Assembly: GCA_946885925.1 (NCBI GenBank)
Contig: CAMPHP010000207.1
Span: 1 to 6,246, forward strand
Source of the DNA: an uncultured Litorilinea sp.
GTDB lineage: Bacteria > Chloroflexota > Anaerolineae > Caldilineales > Caldilineaceae
Length of the DNA: 6,246 bases
Reading direction: 5' to 3'
Position 1 is the stretch's first letter, and the number at the start of each line of letters is the position of its first letter. The notes beneath the pieces are model-generated. The model did no database searches. It had not been told where the DNA came from and saw only the letters and a list, made by a program, of their open reading frames with translations. Below, in pieces: positions 1 through 4,822 of the stretch. The position numbers were made by a program, and so were the translations under genes.

Positions 1-378
1 AACCAAATAATAGGGCGTGCATCCGTCTTGGTGAAGCTGGCGATAAAAACGCCACCCCTGGGCAAGCACTTTGGGCAACGCTGCACCCCACGCAAAGTTA
101 GGATCGACGCGCATCTGGCTCATGTAGCCGACAGCGGTGGCTTTGCCATTGACGTAGAGTTCGCGCAAAGTCCGGCTGCCCATGCCCACAACGCGCCCAT
201 CCCGGCTGCGCGCTACCAAGGTCTGGTGCAAAGGTCCATCAATGGTTGATGCCGCCCAATAGCTTGGCTCTCGCTCATAGCTCAGGCCGATCTCCCCTGG
301 CAATGGATTAACACGCAGGAGGCGGCGCAGGTCAGCATCATCAGCAGCGGTGGCTAGCTCAAATTCGACCAGCGGCAT
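1..378 (-). CDS. GNAT-family N-acetyltransferase, N-terminal part (cut by left edge)
   Basis: The minus strand is open from an ATG at 378 to the window edge, giving 126 residues with the C-terminus missing. GNAT proteins transfer an acyl group from acyl-CoA to an amine; the substrate here is unknown. The N-terminal segment (about residues 5-45, with LATAADDADLRRLL and SYEREPSYW) and the strands GRVVGMGSR (61-69) and VGYMSQMRVDP (83-93) look like the beta2-beta4 part of a GNAT fold. After VDP, the usual acetyl-CoA loop (R/Q-x-x-G-x-G/A) is replaced by NFAWGAAL, so the cofactor loop is atypical. The reading frame stays open upstream of 378, but the MPLVEFELAT start fits the family and no better start is evident. 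No clear Shine-Dalgarno site is seen. The start overlaps the end of the upstream radical SAM gene by 20 bases, which suggests co-transcription and translational coupling. The family call is fairly firm; the function is not. Confidence 0.75.
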   Translation of the reverse strand, partial: MPLVEFELATAADDADLRRLLRVNPLPGEIGLSYEREPSYWAASTIDGPLHQTLVARSRDGRVVGMGSRTLRELYVNGKATAVGYMSQMRVDPNFAWGAALPKVLAQGWRFYRQLHQDGCTPYYLV

Positions 379-1768
379 GGAGCGTAAAATGCGGTGTAGT
401 GAGCGACGGTACGTGGGCGCGGGCGGGAATCAACTCTCCTTGCCACGCCTCATCTCCTAGCGGATATTCGTCCCGCTCGGCAACTTCAGCGCGAAAGAGA
501 TAGTTAATGCCATAGTAATTCCACCACATCTTGGCGTTGGAGCGATTCACCTTGTCCAATCCACGCCGCCAGATGCTGCGATGGCTATAGAAGGCACGGC
601 GCGATGCGAGACAGCCTGCTTGTAACTCGGCGGGTGTCATCTTGGCAGGCTGAAACGGGATCTGGTTATAACGATAACGGTCATCCAACCACCAGGCATC
701 ATAGCGCAGCCGTTCTTCCTCTTCTAACCGCTGGTAAAGCGGTGTCCCAGGAAAGGGGGTCAGGTGATTAAAGGCGGCAATATAAAACTTGTGCTCCAGC
801 GCAAAGTCTACCGTGGGCGCAAAGCTGGCGGTGGTATCCTCGTCATAGCCAAAAACAAAGGTAATGTAGAGGCGGATATGATGGCGGCGCAGATTGGCAA
901 GCGCCTGCTCAAATCCCCCCTTCATCATGTTAAAGCCCTTATTCATCCGGCGCAGGTTGTCCGGGTTGAGCGACTCAAAGCCAATCAGCACCCCCTGGCA
1001 GCCAGATGTCGCAATCAGTTCCAAGAACTCCTCGTCATACGCGGCGTTGATGCTTGCTTGACTCACCCAATGCACCTTGAGGCGTGCCAACTCGCGAAAA
1101 AAGGCTTTGGCCTCATCCATGTTCGAGGTGATATTGTCATCCACGAAAAAGAAAAGCCGCTTGTCACGCAGCCGGTCAATCTCCTCCAAAATGTCATCCG
1201 CTGGGCGGCGCGTTTGGCTGCGCTGGAAGACCGTCTGTACCGCGCAGAAATCGCAGCGGAAATGGCAACCTCGCCCCGCTTCCACCAAACCAATGGGCAG
1301 ATAACGCTTGCCCTGGAAGATCGAGCGATTAGGACGCAATCCACCCAGGCTAGGCCGTTGCTCTCCCCGGTAATAGGGTTGAAGCGTACCTGCTTCGGTA
1401 TCTTTTAACACTTGCTCCCAAACCGCCTCGGCCTCACCCACAACTACGGCATCGGCATAACGCGCCACTTCCTCCGGGCAAAGCGATGCATGAAAGCCTC
1501 CCATAATCACAGGCACACCGCGCCGCCGGTACTCGCTGGCGATCTGATAGGCGCGTTTGGCCGTATAGGTCTCCACGCTAATCGCCACTGCATCAGTCGG
1601 CTCATCAAAAGGAATGCGCTCCATGCGGTCATCATAAAAGCGAATGTCGACCCCCGGCGGTGTCAAACCAGCAATCACTGCCGCGGGCAATGGTTCCATC
1701 TGCCAGGTGCGGATATAGCGCTGCCCCCGACGCCGGCCAATACAAGGATGAATCAAGGTGAGTCGCAT
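359..1768 (-). CDS. B12-binding-domain radical SAM protein (469 aa), copy 1
   Basis: This is a complete gene, ATG at 1768 to TGA at 359. Residues 1-120 form a Rossmann-like B12-binding-type domain (VPVIMGGFHASLCPEEVARYAD at about 85-106, then VVVGEAE), although the cobalamin-ligating DxHxxG motif is absent, as in many proteins of this class. The radical SAM core follows with the cluster motif C168-x3-C172-x2-C175, which would hold the [4Fe-4S] that cleaves S-adenosylmethionine. Further core motifs are FFFVDDN (206-212), GFES (263-266) and TPFPGTPLYQRL (337-348). The C-terminal 100 or so residues (from FQPAKMTPAEL at 372) are an accessory domain, perhaps of the DUF4070 type. The enzyme should be cytosolic. 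Relatives act in tetrapyrrole, hopanoid and natural-product pathways, and the substrate here cannot be inferred. The next gene starts inside its 3' end. No convincing Shine-Dalgarno precedes the ATG. It is a distant paralog of the gene at 1895-3256. Confidence 0.93.
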   Translation of the reverse strand: MRLTLIHPCIGRRRGQRYIRTWQMEPLPAAVIAGLTPPGVDIRFYDDRMERIPFDEPTDAVAISVETYTAKRAYQIASEYRRRGVPVIMGGFHASLCPEEVARYADAVVVGEAEAVWEQVLKDTEAGTLQPYYRGEQRPSLGGLRPNRSIFQGKRYLPIGLVEAGRGCHFRCDFCAVQTVFQRSQTRRPADDILEEIDRLRDKRLFFFVDDNITSNMDEAKAFFRELARLKVHWVSQASINAAYDEEFLELIATSGCQGVLIGFESLNPDNLRRMNKGFNMMKGGFEQALANLRRHHIRLYITFVFGYDEDTTASFAPTVDFALEHKFYIAAFNHLTPFPGTPLYQRLEEEERLRYDAWWLDDRYRYNQIPFQPAKMTPAELQAGCLASRRAFYSHRSIWRRGLDKVNRSNAKMWWNYYGINYLFRAEVAERDEYPLGDEAWQGELIPARAHVPSLTTPHFTLHAAGRI

Positions 1769-1894
1769 GGCGAAAGTTCTAGTTGTTCATGAACTGAGCA
1801 TAGATCATAGATACATTACGCTTGCCCACGAAAATCTATCGTGAACTCCTTCCTTGGAGCTCCGGGCTTAGAGGAAGGTTGCACGCCGTCAATC
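1769..1894. other. 126-base spacer between the two radical SAM genes
   Basis: This spacer contains the hairpin at 1848-1878 and a perfect 10-bp palindrome, GTTCATGAAC (1785-1794), 16 bases upstream of the ATG of the downstream gene. On the minus strand a TATGAT box (1809-1804) could be a -10 element, but no acceptable -35 lies at the right distance. It is unclear whether the downstream radical SAM gene has its own promoter or is read through from the upstream gene. No coding potential was seen. Confidence 0.5.
1848..1878 (-). terminator. Hairpin downstream of radical SAM copy 2; candidate terminator or repeat
   Basis: The arms CCTTCCT (1848-1854) and AGGAAGG (1872-1878) form a 7-bp perfect stem around a 17-base loop that contains the palindrome GGAGCTCC (1856-1863). 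It begins 16 bases downstream of the TAA of the minus-strand gene at 1895-3256. No T-run follows directly on the minus strand (the nearest is a TTTT about 12 bases on), so it is not a classical intrinsic terminator. It may be an unusual terminator, an mRNA-processing or stabilising hairpin, or a copy of an interspersed repeat. Its right arm and flank (1860-1881) match those of the hairpin at 3346-3390 at about 18 of 22 positions. Confidence 0.5.
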
Positions 1895-3256
1895 TTACAC
1901 TACCGGCTGCGGCAATTCACCACGTGCTGTCTCACGCTGCCCGATCATCCAGTCGCAATTGTAGAAATCATGGAGATGGTGGGCATAGAACCGATAGCCC
2001 AAATTTGTCACCATCCACACAGGTAGCTGGATGCGCGCCCCCCAGAAGCGGCGCGCAATATTGCCCCATGAATAGGTATACTTCCACGCCTGCTCATGGC
2101 CCGCGTAAAGCTCCTGCGCCGACATCTGCGCCGGTTGAAAGACGACATGCTGCCCGTCATAAAGCTCCCAATCATGCGTCAGGATGCGTCCTTCACGCGT
2201 CAACCGCTTGTAAAGCTCGGTATTGGGGAAAGGGGTCACAATGGCAAAACGGGGTAGGTCAATCGCCGCATCCACAGCAAACTTGGCAGTCTTGAGAAAG
2301 ACATCGGGCGTATCGTGATCCATGCCAAAGGTAAAGCAGGCCATCAGCGTGATCTTGTACTGGTGCAGCAGATTGACCAACTCTTTATATTCATCGGGCG
2401 AGTTAAAGCCCTTCTTCGACCCCTTCAGATTGGCGGGCGTAATTGACTCAAAGCCCATCAGCAAGCCGCTGCAACCACTGCGCGCCGCCAGTTCCAGCAG
2501 CGGGCGATCCTTGCCCAGGAGCGTGGTCGAAAGCCCAAACCAGCTTACCTTGAGCGGAATCAACGCCTCAAAGAGACGTGCCGCATACTCTCGGTCAGCA
2601 ATCAAGTTGAGGTCAATAAAGATGATGCGTTTGGCGTAGTGCTGGCGAATATCTGCCACTACTTCTTCCACTGGCTTTTGCAGCGGCTTCGTCCCCCAGG
2701 CAGTTGGCACCACGCAGAAGTCACAACGATGAATACAGGCGCGTGTGGCTTCAAAGACGTGGGTGGTGATGTACGAGCCACGCTGCATGAGGTCACGCCT
2801 GGGAAAAGGCATCCCTGCCAGCGATAAGCCGGTGCGCTGATCATAGCGTGGCTGCATCTGCCCTGCTACAAAATCGCGCAGCAATTGAGGCCAACTCTCC
2901 TCCGCATAGCCCACCACAATGGTGTCGGCGTGCGGCTCTGCATCCTCCGGGATCAGCGTAACGTGCGGGCCGCCCAACACCACCGGAATACCTCTCGCCC
3001 GCAATTGGCATGACAATTCATACGCACGCGGAGCCGTGCCCGTAATCACCGTCATCCCAACCAGATCAGCCTCAAGCTTGGCTGTGTCAATCTCCTCAAT
3101 GCCTTCATCAATGATCGTGATCTCAGTGGAAATCTCCGGAGGGACCAGTGAAGCCAATGTGCTTAAGGTCAGCGGTGCATAGCGCAGATTCTTCTTAAAA
3201 ATGCCGCCACGATGGCGGTAGAGCGGGCCTTTGGGAGAGATCAGCACCAAACGCAT
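1895..3256 (-). CDS. B12-binding-domain radical SAM protein (453 aa), copy 2
   Basis: This is a complete gene, ATG at 3256 to TAA at 1895. AAAGGA at 3268-3273 is a weak, rather distant ribosome binding site (11-base spacer). The N-terminal 125 residues form a B12-binding-type domain (PVVLGGPHVTLIPEDAEPHAD at 91-111, then IVVGYAEE), again without DxHxxG. The radical SAM cluster motif is C174-x3-C178-x2-C181. Core motifs include IIFIDLNLIADREYA (211-225), LLMGFESITPANL (265-277) and TPFPNTELYKRL (341-352). A C-terminal accessory region starts near FQPAQMSAQEL (373-383). It shares the order and spacing of these blocks with the protein encoded at 359-1768, but overall similarity is low, so the two are old paralogs with probably different substrates. 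The motif after the core strand is DLN rather than DDN. A hairpin and an AT-rich block lie upstream, and a second hairpin lies downstream. The class is clear; the reaction is unknown. Confidence 0.93.
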   Translation of the reverse strand: MRLVLISPKGPLYRHRGGIFKKNLRYAPLTLSTLASLVPPEISTEITIIDEGIEEIDTAKLEADLVGMTVITGTAPRAYELSCQLRARGIPVVLGGPHVTLIPEDAEPHADTIVVGYAEESWPQLLRDFVAGQMQPRYDQRTGLSLAGMPFPRRDLMQRGSYITTHVFEATRACIHRCDFCVVPTAWGTKPLQKPVEEVVADIRQHYAKRIIFIDLNLIADREYAARLFEALIPLKVSWFGLSTTLLGKDRPLLELAARSGCSGLLMGFESITPANLKGSKKGFNSPDEYKELVNLLHQYKITLMACFTFGMDHDTPDVFLKTAKFAVDAAIDLPRFAIVTPFPNTELYKRLTREGRILTHDWELYDGQHVVFQPAQMSAQELYAGHEQAWKYTYSWGNIARRFWGARIQLPVWMVTNLGYRFYAHHLHDFYNCDWMIGQRETARGELPQPVV

Positions 3257-3278
3257 CGAATGGTGATTCCTTTGCTAC

Positions 3279-3338
3279 TTACGTCAATTATTCAATTACT
3301 ATGTACAATTACTATATAATTATTGTGTCAATTACGTC
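3279..3338 (-). promoter_or_regulatory. AT-rich repeat block upstream of radical SAM copy 2 (candidate promoter/operator)
   Basis: Positions 3286-3331 are about 17% GC (8 of 46), far below the flanking genes. CAATTA occurs four times in the same orientation (starting 3285, 3293, 3306 and 3329), and the 10-mer CAATTACTAT occurs twice, 13 bases apart (3293 and 3306). The block is bracketed by direct TTACGTC copies (3279-3285 and 3332-3338). On the minus strand there is a consensus -35 hexamer TTGACA (3331-3326), but the hexamers 17-20 bases downstream are poor -10 matches. The position, 20-80 bases upstream of the ATG at 3256, and the repeats suggest a regulated promoter. The exact start site cannot be given. 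Confidence 0.45.
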
Positions 3339-3345
3339 GTCCTAT

Positions 3346-3390
3346 ACCTTCCTGGAAGTCATCCAGAGGGTTCCAGGCTTCCAGGAAGGT
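3346..3390 (-). terminator. Strong 13-bp hairpin downstream of the PLP enzyme gene; candidate terminator or repeat
   Basis: The arms at 3346-3358 and 3378-3390 (core CCTTCCTGGAAG / CTTCCAGGAAGG) are perfectly complementary over 13 bp around a 19-base loop. The hairpin starts 43 bases after the TAG of the minus-strand gene that ends at 3434, where a terminator would be expected. No T-run follows on the minus strand, so termination would be non-classical. It may instead stabilise or process the mRNA, or be a palindromic interspersed repeat related to the hairpin at 1848-1878. Confidence 0.6.
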
Positions 3391-3433
3391 TGCTGTTTCA
3401 CTATCAACGGAACCGGCGATAGAATTGGTTCCC

Positions 3434-4477
3434 CTACTTGACCTTGCCACGTCCCCAAACAGGCCATACCACTTCCACCTGTTCGCCTCGATAGCCCACC
3501 AACTCGTCATGCAAGTTCAGAGCCATCTCCTGGTGCAGGGGAATCCAGGTCAGCCGCTCGCCCACCTGGAAGTTGTGAGACGATTCGCTGGTATCCACAT
3601 GCCCATGCTCAATCGACATGCCAGTGATCTTCAGTTCAGGATGCTCAACACAATAGCCATAGGGGACAGGTGGATAGGAGCAGAAGGTCTTCATGCCACC
3701 ATCGATGATCAAGCGGTTCGAGGTCGGGCGGCTGACCACGGTTGTAATAATGCGAAGCGGGCAGCGTTCATCCCCCAAGTCGGCGCGACTCTTGATGCGA
3801 GTCAACCCTTCCCACACATAGGAACCGGCGCGCGTTTCGGTGCAGCCAATATCCTTGGAGATTTGTTCTGCGCCAGTGCCGCCGCCACTGACCACAGTAA
3901 CCGGAATGCCATCACTTGTAATTCGTTCCACCGTCTCGGCTAAGAAAGGCTGGATCTCCGTGCGGCTGGGATAGGTCATCACACCCTGAAAGTCAATGCC
4001 TGGCAGGTCAGCAATCTTGCGCGCTAGTTCTTGCGCCTCGGCAGGCGACTGGACGCCACAACGTTTTGAGCCTGTGTCCAACTCGATCAGGGTGTGCACC
4101 TCACCCCCATGCCGCAGCGCACCATCAGAGATGCCGCGCGCTGTCGTCTCCGAATCCACTGCTACTGTGAGATTAATGCGGCGCGCCAAGCGCAGCAAGC
4201 GATCCACCTTCGATGCGCCCACGATATTATAGGGAACAATGATGTTGGTGATTCCGGCGGCAGCCATCACCTCAGCTTCGCCTACCTTCTGGCAACAGAT
4301 ACCCACCACGCCGCTCTTCACCTGCATGTGGGCAATCTCAGGGATCTTATGCGACTTGGTGTGGCTCCAAAGCGGAATCCCCACTGACTTGGCATTATTG
4401 GCATAGCTGTTGATGTTACGTTCCAGTTTGTCCAGATCACAGACAACGGTCGGTGTATCCAGATCGTGAATCAGCAT
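3434..4477 (-). CDS. Fold-type III PLP enzyme, D-threonine aldolase / D-serine dehydratase-like (347 aa)
   Basis: The start is taken at the ATG at 4477 (MLIHDLDTPTVV) because a GGGAG site lies 10 bases upstream and family members begin at this DTP motif. An in-frame GTG at 4558 would add 27 unlikely residues. The protein is an alanine-racemase-type TIM barrel plus a C-terminal beta domain, of normal family length. The likely PLP lysine is K41 in SHTKSHK, a diverged form of the usual RPHxKTHK. Other family blocks are QKVGEAEVMAAAG (63-75), ELDTGSKRCGV (132-142), the phosphate-binding SGGGTG (197-202), RAGSYVWE (216-223) and LIIDGGMK (256-263). The metal motif is PLHQEM (313-318), that is His315-x-Glu317, where relatives have His-x-Cys or His-x-Asp. 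Known members cleave D-threonine or 3-hydroxy-D-aspartate, or dehydrate D-serine, in the cytosol; the substrate here is uncertain. It is the first recognised gene of the leftward block. Confidence 0.88.
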   Translation of the reverse strand: MLIHDLDTPTVVCDLDKLERNINSYANNAKSVGIPLWSHTKSHKIPEIAHMQVKSGVVGICCQKVGEAEVMAAAGITNIIVPYNIVGASKVDRLLRLARRINLTVAVDSETTARGISDGALRHGGEVHTLIELDTGSKRCGVQSPAEAQELARKIADLPGIDFQGVMTYPSRTEIQPFLAETVERITSDGIPVTVVSGGGTGAEQISKDIGCTETRAGSYVWEGLTRIKSRADLGDERCPLRIITTVVSRPTSNRLIIDGGMKTFCSYPPVPYGYCVEHPELKITGMSIEHGHVDTSESSHNFQVGERLTWIPLHQEMALNLHDELVGYRGEQVEVVWPVWGRGKVK

Positions 4478-4487
4478 GACGAGACAG

Positions 4488-4492
4488 CTCCC
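4488..4492 (-). promoter_or_regulatory. Ribosome binding site fixing the start of the PLP enzyme
   Basis: The minus strand reads GGGAG, then 10 bases, then the ATG at 4477. The alternative GTG at 4558 has no comparable site, so this decides in favour of the shorter protein. Confidence 0.55.
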
Positions 4493-4493
4493 A

Positions 4494-4676
4494 TCTAGTT
4501 TAGTGAATCTGATATCGTGAGAAGAATAGGGTGGTGCATGTGCGCCGTTGCGAATCACTGCAATTTTGGCATATTTGGCGCAGCCATGACGAGATGAGGC
4601 ATTTCACAAGATTTACCACAAACCGCAGATTTTGGCGAACGCGTCCCAACAACGAATAGGGCCAATCTAAACTAGA
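4494..4676. repeat. Separated 10-bp inverted repeat, TCTAGTTTAG / CTAAACTAGA
   Basis: Positions 4494-4503 and 4667-4676 are exact reverse complements, 163 bases apart. Each half is itself an imperfect palindrome (CTA...TAG). One copy lies beside the ribosome binding site of the PLP enzyme, the other 24 bases upstream of the -35 box of the rightward promoter. They could be paired operator sites for one regulator, but a chance match is possible. Confidence 0.3.
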
Positions 4677-4700
4677 AACCGGCAAAGATAGACTGCTACG

Positions 4701-4729
4701 TTGACAGTGCTTTTGTTCGCACATATAAT
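4701..4729 (+). promoter_or_regulatory. Consensus sigma-70-type promoter for the substrate-binding protein gene
   Basis: TTGACA (4701-4706) and TATAAT (4724-4729) are both exact consensus hexamers with the optimal 17-base spacer. Transcription should begin near 4736, giving a leader of roughly 87 bases before the ATG at 4823. This implies strong basal expression unless a repressor acts. Confidence 0.85.
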
Positions 4730-4812
4730 TCTCTTTGCATTCAGATGTTCAGTTTGCTCCCTAACACTATCTCTATTCGTCTGTAGCAACTCTCCCAGTC
4801 ATCCTAGAATCG

Positions 4813-4818
4813 AGGAGG
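4813..4818 (+). promoter_or_regulatory. Strong ribosome binding site AGGAGG
   Basis: AGGAGG lies 4 bases upstream of the ATG at 4823 within GAGGAGGAACC. The match to the anti-Shine-Dalgarno sequence is complete, though the spacing is short. It fixes the start of the binding-protein gene. Confidence 0.85.
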
Positions 4819-4822
4819 AACC

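Larger units (their letters stand above)
4478..4822. other. 345-base divergent intergenic region
   Basis: This region separates the leftward PLP-enzyme gene from the rightward binding-protein gene. It holds the ribosome binding sites of both genes, the consensus plus-strand promoter at 4701-4729 and a separated inverted repeat (4494-4503 / 4667-4676). TTTGGC occurs three times on the plus strand (near 4566, 4575 and 4631). No convincing minus-strand promoter was found by eye. A 74-codon minus-strand frame (4500-4724) is not annotated because its composition does not look like a protein. Confidence 0.7.

Noticed and set aside
28..249. 73-codon plus-strand frame near the left edge
   Set aside because: The opposite strand is continuously open and encodes a recognisable GNAT N-terminus over the same bases.
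764..1408. 214-codon open frame on the plus strand
   Set aside because: It lies wholly opposite the radical SAM gene at 359-1768, whose CxxxCxxC and core motifs prove the minus strand is coding. The plus-strand translation has no recognisable domain.
1804..1809. TATGAT on the minus strand as a -10 box for radical SAM copy 1
   Set aside because: No acceptable -35 hexamer lies 16-18 bases upstream.
1822..2295. 157-codon open frame on the plus strand
   Set aside because: It is antisense to the second radical SAM gene; the His/Pro/Ser-rich composition is typical of a shadow frame.
3315..3320. Exact TATAAT on the plus strand
   Set aside because: The hexamer 18 bases upstream (TTCAAT) is a poor -35 box, and the transcript would run antisense into the PLP-enzyme gene. 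The block is so AT-rich that a chance match is likely.
3323..3943. 206-codon open frame on the plus strand
   Set aside because: It is antisense to the 3' half of the PLP-enzyme gene, with no family motif and no ribosome binding site.
4478..4558. Longer N-terminus of the PLP enzyme from a GTG at 4558
   Set aside because: No Shine-Dalgarno precedes it, the extra 27 residues do not resemble the family, and the ATG at 4477 has GGGAG and the conserved DTP start.
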